Shown piece after piece: positions 49,691 to 64,000 of a stretch of 64,000 nucleotides of DNA (the stretch's first letter is position 1; each line of letters begins with the position of its first letter). The stretch is from assembly GCF_030936135.1 (NCBI RefSeq), contig NC_082595.1, positions 79,146,135-79,210,134 of the forward strand, given 5' to 3'. The position numbers and the translations under genes were made by a program. The notes beneath the pieces are model-generated. The model ran no database searches, was not told the origin of the DNA, and was given only the letters and a program-made list of their open reading frames with translations. This DNA is from Gavia stellata. Taxonomy: Eukaryota > Chordata > Aves > Gaviiformes > Gaviidae.

Positions 49691-52600
49691 CCAGGGGGCA
49701 CATTTCTTTCTGGTCCTTTCTGATGTGTTACTGATTTTACAACCTCAAATCTGGGTGCTTGGAGACCTGCTAAGTTACAAGTTCTGCAGCATCCCACTCA
49801 CTCCGCATGTAGCACTTTTAAACAACAACAAAATGTATTTACACATGAATTGACAAAGTGCCCCTTGGATTATAGTCCTAAAACAGAGAAAGAAAAGAAG
49901 AAATAATTCAAGCAGCATTTGTTCTTTTACGCGTGTTCATGTCTCAGATGAACTCAGCAGCAGACCGATCTCAAAGATCAAAAGTGCACAGTGACTATGG
50001 ACAGAAGATAAATAGCAAAAAATATGACATTTAAATACAAATTTTTCCTAAACTTTGTATCCTGCAATGCTCCACTATATTTTCCTTTTTGTGTATTCTG
50101 CTATAGTCTCCTGAATATATAATGCTGTTTATAAAAAGACATCTGAAATATTGCAGTGATGGTCTTTTAAATGTTTCCTCCAACTATCACACAATATATT
50201 CAAAGAAAGGAGAATACTGTTTATATTCTGTGGTGTTAGATCCTGAGGTTTAAAATCCAAATATGAAACATCATGTACTTTTTCCCATTTCTATTTATTA
50301 AAACAAATCCACAAACAACATTTATACTATTATAAATAACAAAACCCTCAAGATAGAATATTCACTTCTTCAGGTGGGATAATTTATCAAGATGTATTTT
50401 TGTTTCAGGAGTTTGGAAAAAATGGTATCTCGTAACTATATTTATAAATTCACACATTCAGCTGGTAAACTAATTTCATTCCCAATAAATATTTTCAGAT
50501 AATACAAAACAGATAGTGCAATTGGTCCATTAATATACATGGCATTTTTTGTCTTACATATTTAGAGACAGAGGAACAAAAAGCACCAATCCTAAAAACA
50601 GGAGACTTCACTGAAATGCTGTTAGTGGTTATATTAATGCTTTGATGGTATTTTAGCTAGTGTACTGCAGAATCTCCTCAGCTTTTGACTTTGTTATTCA
50701 TTGAAAAGCAAATTTGCAAACTCAGACTCTTAACGGTTTGCACTTTGATTTTAAAGGAAAGTAACTTTACTTATCCAACAGCTCCTATTGACTTCAGCGA
50801 AGCTGAAGTAGTACTTTGAGGACAAATGACAAGAACTGCTTAAGGTCCATGGTCAAAACAAAAGTAAACACGAACTTGAAAATCAGGCTATTATTTACTA
50901 CCTGACAATGGCCTCAAAACTTTAAGTAACTGCTTTTACAAATACTGCCTCCAGAAGAAAAGATGGTCTTAGGCATATTTACTGAAAAAAAGCAAAAACA
51001 AGCATGTGGTTTTGTATGATTATCCTGATACATATGATTTTCCCATGTCAGGGAAGAAAACCTGTGTCTAACCAGACCACATGTAACTTAAGGAAAAGCA
51101 AGGGTATCTGGTCAGAAGAAGTTCAGTTATGGCTTCTTAAATTACCAGTCTTTTTCATCCAAAGATCTTTAAATTAATAGTTTTGTCCACGTACTTGCAA
51201 TGAAGTGAAATGAGCCACTGTCTGTCAGCCAAAATGAGGCAATCAGTGATGATGTATGGTGATGAGTTTTTACTGCTGGATCGCACTAAACACTCTTTAT
51301 AAACATATGAAATAACAGCATCTTAATTACCTTGTTCACATATATGCAAAGAGCTGTATAAAAGCCGAATATGTAAATGAATCTGATAATAGATATACAT
51401 GTCTAGTTTTTCAACTCTTAAAGCCTGTTTCAATGAAATTCAATTGGTTACAAAACAAAGTCATGTTTCCAACAAATTATTTACTATATAAACAGTTTAT
51501 AAAATTTCAAGCACTCATTTTCTCGTATACTCTTGGCTTTGTTAGACTGGAGGAGAAAGTGAGATGGAATGAAAGAAGCAGCTCAGAAGAGCTGTTTGCA
51601 CTTCAACAGTAACGTTTTTACAGCAAAACGCACCATTATATTACACCGTTGTTTATTACCAGTCAATCCTTAGAGAGAACTGACATATGGTATAGAGATA
51701 CATTTGTCTACTGAAAGGGTGCTGGGACACAGCTGCCAGTTAATACAGGGAGAGAAAACAAAATTGTAATGCAGAAGAAAGTAGAAGAGATTCTTTAGAT
51801 AAACTAAACCAACATTTTTTTTCTTTAAGAATTTAAACATGTTTAAGTAACTGCATGAAGTCTTTTTTGATTATAGGCAGCCATTACAATTTCAGTAAGT
51901 TTGAGACTGTTTTTTAAGTAAGAGTCTTCACAATTACAAATACTTCAGTATTTATTATTAAAACATAAAAGGACAATATGATAACTAAAAGACAATGTTT
52001 TACAAGATGATATTACCAATAAGACAATTTTTAAGACATCATTAATAAAAAAACTTACTATTGCTATGCGTCTTCAAAAAATCTCCTGGGAACTATGTGA
52101 TGTATATAATGGCAACCCAAAGTCTAATTCTTTTAATAATTTCCATAAAAACTGTAAATTGAAACACTGTCAAAACCACTGGTGCCAAAGCATCTTCTAG
52201 GAAAAAGATGTTACATGCCTTTTTGTACAGTTGCAAAGTTTCTGAATAATAACTCAGACCTAATTTAACAGCACAGCATACCGATCAGGAGACATTACAG
52301 CTTCAGAAAGAGTCCTCTCCTTTTTCTCACAACAATTAGCATCCTGTTAATTGATCTGAATATTCTGTACCTTTTCTGTTCTTTGATTTGTTTGGATTGC
52401 AACTTTCAAGCCCTTCAAGTTTTATTTTACCACTACCAGCACCTCCAGGTGGGTATTACATTTCCTTTTAAAGATGTTACTAACCTGCCTTTAGAGATCA
52501 TTTCTAGTGTATCAAATCAAGGGAGTGTCACGCTGACAGAGGTTTTTCCTTAGTGACTGTAGCATTGCAAAGTTATAACCCCAGACTAACACGCACTGCT

Positions 52601-55600
52601 AAATCAGTCTAATATGTAGGCTTATCACAGTAACAAACAGAAAATACAGGCTTACCTCTGCTTTAAGCAAAATTAAACATGGGCTACGATATAATCCTTA
52701 GTGAGCAGCCGGCACCTAAGGCAGCTTCACCTTTGTTTAAATATCTCGTGCTGTTTCTGGGTAGAATAAATCTCTGGGGTCCTGGCGTTGCCTCTCCCTC
52801 ATTCTCCTGTAACCACTTGGCACCGCAGCACTGCGAGGAATGATCAAGTTGCTTCACTCACAAGTTCCTTTTACAATTGTGATTACATTATAGGGCCTTG
52901 CAGTGAAAAAGTACTGAACTACCTGCCAGCTAGCACTTCATAATATATTGCTGAAAGGTTAAAAAATTCAGTCAGCAGTGTATTTTCTAGCGATGTGCAA
53001 GTAAAGAAGAGCACAAAATATTCCTGGCAACCTTGTTCGATGCATTTTTTTAATGCTGCTGTTCAGAACAGGATGAGGAGAGTCAGATAAACCCAGAAAC
53101 ACATTTCTCTATCCTGGTTATTTTGACTCATTCTGCATGAATTTTGGTACAAAACCACCTGAAAGATTGCAAAGCTGAGAAAGCATCCAATTAGCATTAA
53201 ATACTAAATTACAGTTACGCTACAGAAAAGTCTTAATGATGTTACTGTCTTAGAGGGACTTGAGCACTCCAGAGTTAAAGTTTCACTGTCTCCTAAGTGC
53301 CCACGTGCATTTTGAGAACAGAACTTCATTACTGAATTACTCCTTTCATCTTTAAACTTCGTTTTGAGGAAACGGACTTTGCCATATGGTTGTTTCCATG
53401 TCAAATTGTTCAGTTTTTCTGATACTCTATTCCGAAAATATAATATGCTTTCCTCTTGCTATTAGTTAAGAATCAATTTAACACACTTATTACAACTTGG
53501 CATTCAAGTATTGTAGGAACTGATGTGCTTTCTCTCACTCCCTTTTACAAAGAAAGGAGGCATCCAACCTAATGTACATAGTGAATTAGGATATCAGGTT
53601 GATTAAAGATAGAAAGGAGAAAGGAAATGACTCTGCATTTGTCAACCAAAAAGAAGAAAACTATTTCAAAGATAATTATAATGGGAAAAATATGAAAAAC
53701 ATGAGTGCAGTAAATGTGTCCCCAGTGGATCTTCAAGTTATGGTGAAGTTCTGATTATTTAAAGTATTGTAAAATGATTAATGAGAAAAATGCTAACAAG
53801 TATATTGTACATTTCAGCTAATAAACATATAACAGGACTTACGATTGCAAATACCGTATAGGTGACTAATAGATTCAAAATACTATGCAGTAGGGATGCT
53901 ATGTCACACCTAGGCAGAAACATCCACCTATTTTCATTGCATAGGCACAGATTTCCTACATAGCGCAATGGTTCAAGTAATTTTTATCTTCTTGCTCTGC
54001 AGTACGCATTTAGAACGGATGTTCAGAAAACCACAGAGAGGGTAGCTTACTACCTTTCTGAAAAACACATAGTCATATGGTATGCAAGTCTCTCGTGATG
54101 TATGTTAAAAAAATTTAAAAAGCAAAATACAATTAAATGGAAAGAGTTATCTTCAAAAGATCAGTACAATGCCATGGTAGGAATGAAACGCTACTGTCGC
54201 TAGCTGCTAATGTGTGCATATCACCTTCCTGAAACAAGCCTTCAGCATGTGTATGGGAAAGGCCAGGAGACCAGGCTGCCGCCTGTTGGGTTCCTTGTTG
54301 AGCAGTTTTAGACCAAGTGCTTTACTTATGTCAAGTGCGCAGAAGCTCCCTCCCACTCAGGCTCTTGGTTGAATCCAGTAAGCCCAGGGCAAACTCAGCA
54401 GAGGTTTACATAAAAAACACATGGAGGGAAGGCTTTCACACCATTGGCTCCGAGAAAGCTCCTGCTTTAGTCACAGCCTTTCCTCCTTTACATTCCTTCT
54501 CCTAGTCCCAGGAAAAATCATTCCTTATATTTTTTATTCGTATGATCAAAACCCCTTTCCAGGATTATAACTGACCTGCTCTTCTGGATCTGTAACAGAA
54601 AGGCTGATCAAAAGCTTGGCTTGTTACTCCACCACTGCAGGAAGAATTAATTCGAGCTCATCTGCCTCCTGAAGTATTAGCCTCAGACTTTCCACAGAGT
54701 AGATTTTTCTGGGCAGCCTCCAAAGTACCACACCCTAAAACAAACTTTCATTTAAACTTTCTACATTCCTAAACACAAGTTTGCATGTTGTTTTTGCAAC
54801 CTTGTTTGCACTCCTGTACATCGTATCACCATCAGCGATCCCATGATCAGCTACAGTAAAATACAGCCATGCTCTTCTTCAGCCGAAGTACCTATGCTAA
54901 AGTTTACTTTGCTTTTGAATTTCTTTTTAAATGTGATTATATAAAGTCCCAAGCCAGCTATGTTGCGATGACATACAGACCTACCTCTCACATTTGAGGT
55001 CAGCCCAAGTAACAGCTTCCAGAAGGGAGCCTAAAAACTCAGGAGAGGCTTCTTCTTCTTGTCAGCTAGCATTCCAATCCACTTAATGATGGTCCTGGTG
55101 CAAAATTTATCTTTTAAATCTGCTTTTTATTCACAGTAGTAGTTAAGACAGGTAAGTAGTGAGTGAGACAGTCGCTGAAGGTTTCCGTTTTAAAACAGCT
55201 GTTTGTGACATTGTGTTCAAACTGGTTTACATTAGTTACAGCAGTCAGTATGTAAAAACACCTATGGACTTGGACGGTGGATCTATTCTAGGTAAACACT
55301 GCATAACTGTAAGATATAATTGTTCCCTTTGTGTTTATATTATTGAAAGTGGACAACTGTACACGAAGACTCAGTTTAGACAGGTGGTTCATCCAAACTT
55401 CCCAAATGAATAACTGCTACAAAATCGTAAGGTTTGCACCCAATATTGCTGGTTTATGTCCATTATCAAATATGCACTGAGGAAAATTGTACTGACAAGA
55501 TGTAAAGGCTCAGCTGTGCCTCCTATAGGCACCAGTACAAAAAATCGCCACAGCATCAGTATTGCTTTGATTACTGGGCAAAGTAAGGAAAGATGTGAGA

Positions 55601-58553
55601 GCGCAGGATCTTCTGTAACACCTTGCCTTTTGCCATTAAAAATGAATCCAGGTTATTTTTACAGGTCTGTATGGCTGCCCATTTCTCATTCTCCTCAGCT
55701 CTCCTTTCTGGGTTGTAAACCTTGCTTAGAAAGGCTTTGCCTTTCTCAAAGGCAAGGAGAGGAGACAACGGTCAACAGACACCAGACAGAAAGGTACCAA
55801 TGCAGGAAGAGTTGTTCTGTGTTTTCTTTGGTAAATTATGCTAAGTTTTCATTACAAAGCAAGATCACTTTATTGTGACTGTTTGCTTGAGTGATAACAG
55901 ATTTCTCACATAATTAATCTTTTACAAACAGGGTAAAAAGCTACGAAAAACATAAGCACAAGGGAGAATTAGCCATATATTATAAATGAACATTTGAGAG
56001 CATCTGAATTACAGCCAATATATTTGAGCAAGTTTTTACCAAATTTTAAAGCCCTTTCAAACACAAGGCAGGATGAGATTGAAAAAGAAAATGAAACGGC
56101 GCTAATACTGCCTATCTTTATAGAAAAAAACTTCTAGCTATTTCTGAAGTGAAAACACTTCCAAACTGCTATGCCAACTAAAAGACACGGTTACCTGAAC
56201 TACAATTTTTAATGCAACGGTGCAGGCATGTTAGTAAGTTCAATGATCGAATGCACTTTTCTTGAAATAATACAATATCTGCAAATGTTGCTCCAAGTAC
56301 GCTAATAACAGACATTACAGTACAACATGAAGCTAATTCCAATACTTCCGAACTATTTAACAGGCCATTGTCCTCCTTCTATATTATCCAAAAGCAGTGG
56401 CAAAGATTTAGCATTAAATTTTCTTGCTGTTTTGATATAGAGGGCACTGACAAACCTATCACAGATGAAGAGATGACAATCATTTTAAAATAAACTGGAA
56501 AACAAAAATTGCATATGAACACTGTCACTGAAGAAAATTAGAAAGGGTAGCAGAAAATCAAGCAGCTCGGTATGAAGGGAAACTTTCAAATCCACATCAT
56601 AAAAACAAACACAAAAATCTACAATAAACAATCAATCAGCCAGTCTGAACCACAGATTTCAAAATCTGAATTTACTTGCAGATAGCATATAGAAAGATGG
56701 CTCCCTAGAGTACACGGCGCAAAACTAAAATATAATAAACCAACCTTATTTTCCTGTTCCTAGGCTTACTGTCGCGTAAATAGAAACTTGCCTTTTACAG
56801 TAATTTTTGTCTCTATCTTAGCATAGAATAACTCAAGCCAAGCAGTACTACATCTTTCCAGAGATTTCAATATATATTAGCTCATGGCTGAAGACCATAA
56901 AATACAAAAGTAAAACAAACTTGCCTTTCATAGCAGGATTACACCATGGTGCTTGAATCTTGCAGAGCTAATGGTTTGAAGGTCAGGCTCTTTGGAACAG
57001 ATGCGCTAATCTCTTATTATCTGTATATTACACAAATTATTTCAGATAGTATTTTTTCTTGGAACTGGCAAATAAAGCTCTATTTGCTGCTCAGGATTAC
57101 TATGATCATTAATGAGAGTGCTGCTTTTAGGGTGTGTTTGCACTGTGAGAGGTTAGCTGTTATTAAGTACAGGCTGCTATAAAAGAGCAATGGACAGTTA
57201 AATAGTAGCCAAAAGAAGACAGGTAAATTCTACGCAGGTAAGACATCATCAAAATAAGGATTAAATACTATATATGCACAGAAAAAAAGATTGCCATATA
57301 CAATATGAATCAAAATCACGTAAGGTAAAACTTTAGATCAAAACACGATCTTGCTCTGTCATTATGAAATGCTTTTTAAGGAAACATGCATTTTGTTATT
57401 GTAGCCTCTATAACATTTCAGGTTTTAAAACTCCACAAGTACAACAGAATCTAACATGACGCAATATGGGAGATAAAACAGGAAACAATAAAATGTGCAT
57501 AAACCCTGGCTCATTTATATAAAAATGATATTACTACCCTCCTGAATAAGTAAGGATTGGATGGACATAATAAAACTAGCTAATTGGGAGGTAACTTCTA
57601 CTAAAATCATGATGAAAGATGACATCAAGAGCATGCAAATATCACAAGAGTTTGGGGAGCTCCTTGATAAATTACATGATATAGATACTGCCAGAATAAG
57701 AACTAATATAGAAGTGACTTTCAGTAAGCAAACATAGTTTAGTATAATAACTATTTCACAGAGCTTTTAAATAATAATAATTATATGTTATTAAATATAC
57801 CATCTTTAGAGGACAAAGAATATCAAAACTAGCATGTCAGGTATTAGAAAGAGAGTTTTTTTTAAAAGGAGACTGCAATCACAGGATTTACCCTATCCAT
57901 TAGTGATGCAGGACTGAAGATATGTAATGAAGACAATCTCCGGTTTCTTTTGAAGTGAATTTTGATGTGCATTTCAGTGGCAACAGGAGCCAATGTCACC
58001 GAAAGATGACTCAAATCTAAAAATTGTTTTACTTTGTAATTCTTTCATACAATGTGCCTGATTGCATACAGTTTCCAAAAGAATATATATTCAAAATTTC
58101 TTCTTTTTTCCTCAGCATTAAATACATGTATTTAATTTTTAACAAAAAGAACATATTCTAGAGGAAAATTGAAGGCATTTCTTAAGTCAAGAACTTCCAG
58201 TATATAGGCAGAAAAGTTCTTAGAATAATTTATATTTTCTTCCACAGAAATTTTTAAGTAAAAGCAACCTTTTAACCCTTAATTGTCCATTGTCCAGTGG
58301 TGGTCTTTCTCTGAAGACTGCATTATGTGTATGCCAAGTGGGGAAAGAGGAAGATGCACAATAAAGAACTAAGCTTTTTCAAAGGCCTTAACTTTTCTAC
58401 ACATCTTTCTGTCATCTTCAGACAAACTTTAGGCTACACAGGCTCATTGACTATATCAAACTAAACATAAAAGCATGGGTAATTTAAAACAAATCCAAAG
58501 TGCATGGTCCTATTGAATATTCCCTTTTCTTCTAGATCTGGAAGAAGTCATTT

Positions 58554-58603
58554 TTTATGTCTTACATACTCATTCACATTTATGTCTTACATATTTGTTC
58601 ACA
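58554..58603 (+). repeat. 25-bp tandem duplication, 3 mismatches
   Basis: tttatgtcttacatac plus tcattcaca (58554-58578) is followed directly by a second copy (58579-58603) that differs at three transition positions. A local duplication that has since diverged. Confidence 0.85.
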
Positions 58604-60145
58604 AAAGCATGCAGAATTTTCACCAAGGTCCAAGTTCATGATGTGTAGATAGATCTCCATGGGACTATTCCCTGTGAAACACACATAGGACTGGACCTCA
58701 CCCTCATCTGGATACTTAATGTATCATATCTAAATAAAACTTCAAATATGTTTGTAATGTGACAATATGGTATTTCAACAGTGAGGAAAATACTGCACTT
58801 TAGAAACCAAAGTCAACTTTCCCATAAAATGCTGTTCCAGCACAATGGTGCCTGAAAATTTGAAATAATTACAATTACCTAGCTACTAGGGTATGATTTA
58901 TATATAATAATATCATGTTTTTAATATAACTCACAATACATGAGTTTATAATATGTTCTGTTCTATTCATCCCAGCAACACAATAATAAATAAAGCACCA
59001 ACCCAGAATCAGGCTGAAATTCTGGTCTGCTTTGTTTCAGAATTACAGAGGGAAAGGAGAACATCTGATGTACACTTAAGTGATCTCTTACCATGCCATC
59101 TTCCTATTCAGCAAGGCAGGTAACCACAGTATTTTCAGGTATTTTGTAAAGATAACTTATGACAGTGATAAGCTATTCTTTTGATAGAAAAACTAGCAAT
59201 CTGAATAAAAATCTTTTTACAGAGAGTTCAGCACTGTGCCATCAAATAAGATAACAAATGTCATCATGCTATGTTCTGAAGTACAAAACATGAGCTGAAA
59301 GAATGGCCAACAGGATGTGAGTATAAACATATACATTTTCAAGGCTATCCAGCGATGGATGAATCTATTTGTAATTATTTTAATTTAGTTAATGAGCTGT
59401 TCACATATCTTATGCATTTCTTCACCGTTCAACTGTGATTAATGATTAAAAGGTTTTAGGGAACTTCTTACACTGAAGTCCTGACTCAGCTTGTGGTCAA
59501 CATATCTTTTATAATAATACCTCTAAAATATGTCAAGTAAACAGGTACAACTCTTGCTCATTTAGCTAATTTTACACTACAGAGAATAATCTATTGTATT
59601 AACCTTTAAAGCAAGCCCTTCCTGGTACAGCATTTAATTGAAATCCCCCAAATAGAAACATTCTTACTAGGAGGACACAAGAAATGAAGATGTTAAAAGA
59701 AGTCAAGGATGATTGTATGCATGACCCATGTTATATCTCAGCAGCACAGAGGTGAGTCATACTATAGTTGTATGGGTCAAACATTATATTGCTTTCAACC
59801 CAAGATTCCCATTTCAAGAAAGCTAACACTGTCTGATTGCATTATAAACATTATAAAACTGTTTAATATGTAAGTGATATTCAGACATGCTTTAATGTAT
59901 GGACATCTAAGCTCCCATGGAATCTTTGCTTAAAACAATACCCCTAAAGATTACACACATGTGCTCACACACATACACGCACACTCTGTGGGCACTCTGC
60001 GTTGTCTCTTTTCCAGCACCATTTCAAAGAGATTACTATATCTCTCACTATGTGCTCCTAGGTACTTTAAACAGTCACAATTATTTTTAATCTGGTAATT
60101 ACAGTCATAAGCTTTTAGGAAGTCTTGGCTCTTCTGCAGACTGTG

Positions 60146-60246
60146 AGATTTTCAGTAGGTCAATTCCAGTCCTGGAGTTTGCTCCTCAATAAAATGAGAC
60201 AATGGCACTTACCGTTCCTTTGTAAAATGCTTTAAGGTCTATGACT
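60146..60246 (+). mobile_element. MIR-like CORE-SINE relic
   Basis: The stretch ctcctcaataaaatgagaca atggcacttacc ... tttgtaaaatgctttaaggt ctatg follows the MIR wording (cctcatctgtaaaatgggga ... acctacct ... tgtaaagtgctttgagatct). It is a very old SINE, shared widely among amniotes, so it is probably present at the same spot in other birds. Confidence 0.5.
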
Positions 60247-63200
60247 GCCAACAAAGCAAAGAACAAAGAACCATTGCTACCTACAGAGGTCTGTCATGAA
60301 CTATAAAAATCAGAACATAAATTAAGAGCACATAAAATAAATTGCACTACAAAGTGAAGTTCAACAGTACATGTTTACAGAGTAGCCATAGCAGTTTTTG
60401 CTCCAGTTGGGATTGCAAAATTATTGCTTTATTTCTACTGCAACTCTGAACAGGATAGAAAACTTTGGACAACAAACAGAAAAAAACAATCTGCAAAAGG
60501 TCATCCATTTATTCTACAGAACTGTCTTACCAGGTTACCAAATTCTTAAGCCTTGATATCAATGGGATTTTTCAGCATCAAGCTCTGAAGAGCAATTATT
60601 TCTTAAAAAAAAAGCATAAACCACCAACAAAGAGAACTTTTTATGCATAAAGAGAAACTACCTGTGTATGTAACATGCCAACTAGCATGCCTGTGGGAAG
60701 AAGGAAGGTCTTAAAGTGAAAAAGGAATGCTGCAATGCAAAGCATCAAGGTTCACTTCTTAATTTTGCAACTTCATTTCATTCACAGTTCTTTTACAAAA
60801 CACTGATGATCCTACTTCTCTATGGCACACAGGTTCTGTCATAAGCACTGCCAATATTGTAGTGATGGGTACCACATGAACATAGATAAAGAGTAAAAGA
60901 TGAGAAGAAAGTTGGGAGATGTCGTATCTGTCACCCTAAACTGACATCATTGAGCCCTCCCTTTTGGGACCAATCATTAATGCAACTGGATATTTGATTT
61001 GCCTCAATGCTTCTCTTCCTCACTTTTAACTCAACTAAAGTTTATGTTGTCCAAATATTTTTGCTCTTTTAGCAACAGACTATTTGCAATTATATGTGAA
61101 AAGTAATATTAACACAATAGTAAAAAAGCATAGTATGAATAAAAGCATTAACATGTAAAAGTTATCCCTCCCACGAGTAAAATTAAGATTGCATATTTAC
61201 TACTCATTATCCCACTGCCAAACACATGGCAGCACTAGACGAATAACAGCACATTGCGGCTTGCTGTGCTCTCCCATTGCCCTTTGAAGACTAAAAGCAT
61301 TTTCATATTCCCAGCTTGTAGAAACTGGCAGTGTCAGGTAATTGAAAAAAGTAATATTTTTGTTAATGGTACATTAAAAAAAAGAATACTATTAGTGAAA
61401 GTACTTACATCTTCATCATAAACAAGGTATCACAGGACAATGCTGTTATTACATATTCTGCTTGATTGACAACAACGTATGAAAGGCTTGGATCATAACA
61501 TTTGTGCTGAGAGCACAACTAATTAGAGTTACAATAAAATTACAATTCACTGTGTTGTTTCCATCTACACGGTTATTAAATTTTTTGTTTGACTGGAAAG
61601 GTTTATACCAATTACATAGTGTTAGTTTTGATGATGACATTTGCTTATCAGAAATGGTAAGATATTTAAGGAGATCATTAGACATAAAACTGCCTTCCCT
61701 TATTTCTTCTGATTTGATCACATTTAAAACAATTAACCAATGGACTTCTTAAAGGCTTTTAATGTCAGTACTTTTCTTCTGAGGCTGACAATCTCACTAT
61801 CCTTTACAGAAACATATTAATGGCTCGCCACCCTTCATGCAAACAATTAATACAAAAATATAAAATAGACACACACATATACGTAACTCTTGATTAGCAT
61901 TCACACAGAGACTTAGAAAACTCTGACTTTACATCTGCAGACAAATCCTGCTGCTCTTATGGATGCTGAGCAATCAGCAGAGCAAATGAGAGAAACCACT
62001 TACAAGGGAGAGAATTACTCGATCTCAGTAAGATCATTATCTGATCTCCTACAAAAATAGCATCAGAAAACTTAACACAGTCATACCAAAAAACATGTCC
62101 TATTTAAAAAGTGATAATTTCATTGTAAGTGTGCCAAAGGCACTCTTGAATTTGTAATTTGAACTTTGCTATCATGCAGCAAGATGAGGATCAAACCTGG
62201 TGCTGTGACACAGTTTGCTTATTGCACACCAAGCTGCAAGAACAAGAAAGTGTCCATTTTGTGTAGCTCAGCATTTGGGTCCTTTCTTAAGTAAGACCTC
62301 TTCTATCCAGGCAACTCTGCTGTGTACCTCTCCTCTGTGCAAGAGGGGCAACAGGAAACCTTGCAGGATTCAGCTACAGGAGATGAAGGACTGGGGCAGC
62401 TGAAGCCCTTGCTACTGCTGGCCTTTGAGGGCGAACCAAGGAAAGGGCTGAGAGCAGAAAGAAAGGGGGCTGTGCACAAGCTACGTAGGACTCAGCTCAC
62501 TGAAGTTTATGTGTCTGTAGATGCTGTACTGGAGCTAGTCGTGCCAGACTCATTTTAGAGCATATAAAGAGAAACAGACATTTTAGGGTGCAGCTCATTT
62601 TTACTCAGATATTTACTTGAGGATGGATAAGCCATGCACAGAAGTGTACATTTCTCTCTGCTAGTGTAGAAAGAAAGCCTGAAGTGATGAACTGACAGCT
62701 ACTTTGTGGACACCTACACTTGCTCAGACTAATCCCACTCTTTGTGACTGTGGCTCCTGGTCTGCTTCTTTGAAGAACAGTGCCTCTCTAGTTGTCATTG
62801 GCAGGGTTCCTGCTCTCTATTCCATAATCCATCCCAAGCTCCTGAAGTACAGCGCGTACCATACAGGTGTATTGAAAAAGCATGATGTGAGAGACATGGA
62901 CACATGGGTTTCCTTGAAGAAAGAAGCAGGATAAGTGGGAATTAGTGGCTGGAGGATTTGTGCTCAAGTCTTTCTAGATGCAGCCCCAGATTTTTTTTTT
63001 TTTTGACCACAGCAAGTAAAGAAATGAAAGCAGCTGCTACATGCAACCGAATGGCACCACGTAAATTAAACAACCCGTAACATCAAGTATTCAGTCACCA
63101 GCATTTGCACAGGAAGATTTGTTTCTGGGCAACAATGACTAGGACTGGAGAGGGGCTTTTTGTCCTCTTCAGAGTATCCCCCTGCCCAAGTCAGTAAACT

Positions 63201-64000
63201 TTAAGTGGTATTGCAGTAGCTTGTTACAATCTGGAGGTGGTTAAAGTGGGAAAAGTCACTCTTCTGAATATTTGGGGAACATGGTCAGATGTTTAAAAAC
63301 ATATGCTCCAAATTAAATGCAAGACAATTTAATGGACCTGGGATTTTGGTCATGGGCAAACTTTGGACTAGAAACTACTATGAGGCAGACTGGGAGAGCC
63401 TGAACCTTGGCTAAAAGGGGAACGTTGGGATCCCATCAAATTCCTTGCCATTGTTCCCAAATTGGCCAAAACCATGCCTATCCCCTTGAAGCAGAGTATA
63501 GGGTAAAGGCCTGTACCCAGGCATGGAAAATGTTGCCTGAACAAAAATAAATAAAACTGTGTTTGCAACTATGTAATTGCTTTTAAAGTAAAACTGTGAG
63601 CTGCTACTCAAACCCACCACAGTTTCTGTCACCTTCTCAGTCACTTTTTCTCCTGGATTCCCCAGTCAATGACAATGGCTCATCTGTTAAGAGTTAAGTC
63701 CTGACCTGGCTTTATAATCCCTGCATAAATATATCAAAGTTGCCTGTTCCAACACATGCTAGAGATGATAGCTCTCTTCTTGCTGTGATATAAGCCTGTT
63801 GCCAGAGCTGTAAATTTTTTCACATCAGAGGAGAAATAAGTGCAATACAAACGCAACTCAGTTCTGTCACACCCAGCTCTTGGAGTGGTTGTGCCTCACG
63901 AGGACCATTACTGAGACTCCAAAGAAGAAGTCTGGTTAGTAGATTAATTGGATCCTGTGTGTGAGCTTTCTTAAGTGACCACTTCACGGTGCTGTGGAGT

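Larger units (their letters stand above)
44584..64000 (-). other. RIMS1: large RIMS1 intron (partial), no exon found
   Basis: 19.4 kb of mainly AT-rich sequence. I looked for minus-strand frames flanked by AG and GT that would join the exon at 44583 (needing a one-base overhang) and found none that resembles RIM proteins. RIM genes have many small alternatively spliced exons in this part, so a short unrecognised one is possible. The content seen is: an ACAG repeat at 46026, a GC-raised coding-like patch at about 48.9-49.7 kb, a 25-bp tandem duplication at 58.55 kb, a MIR-like SINE at 60.15 kb, and short CA-rich tracts near 59.95 and 61.87 kb. Confidence 0.7.

Noticed and set aside
60210..60257. 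Possible 32-nt minus-strand RIMS1 exon with AG and gtaagt borders
   Set aside because: The sequence follows the MIR consensus, the translation does not resemble RIM, and its phase does not fit the exon at 44583.
1..64000. tRNA, rRNA, CRISPR arrays, bacterial or phage genes
   Set aside because: None seen. The window is vertebrate nuclear DNA with introns and CR1 elements, so prokaryotic systems are not expected.

Overview
The window reads as amniote nuclear DNA, most likely from a bird. Two 5'-truncated CR1 LINE tails are the clearest sign: one at about 25.4 kb on the plus strand and one at about 43.4 kb on the minus strand. Both carry the short ATTCTRTGA-type terminal repeat typical of CR1, and repeat density is otherwise low. 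There are no operons, ribosome binding sites or CRISPR arrays. Most open frames in the window are chance frames.

The only protein-coding gene I can support is the 3' end of a RIM active-zone scaffold gene on the minus strand, best assigned as RIMS1. Five exons (44442-44583, 39540-39652, 36656-36757, 35443-35582 and 34863-35081) join in frame with GT/AG borders. They give 237 residues: a Ser/Arg-rich linker, the whole C2B domain, and the C terminus ending in PPCIRS. A 3' UTR of about 2 kb follows, down to a poly(A) signal at 32873-32878. Everything from 44.6 kb to the right edge (19.4 kb) appears to be one large intron or part of one. The 5' part of the gene lies beyond the window.

Left of 32.8 kb the DNA is intergenic, downstream of RIMS1. 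It holds a probable ancient LTR (about 1.2-2.46 kb), one unusually long unassigned open frame (3.75-4.64 kb, minus), a CR1 copy, a strong isolated CpG island (26.04-26.50 kb) with GC boxes and a CTCF-like motif, and scattered microsatellites and MIR-like SINE relics. In mammals the next gene in this direction is KCNQ5, but no KCNQ5 exon was recognised here.

I found no convincing previously undescribed system. The items most worth checking are the orphan CpG island, the long unassigned frame, the fold-back at the CR1 truncation point, and a coding-like GC-raised patch inside the RIMS1 intron at about 48.9-49.7 kb.
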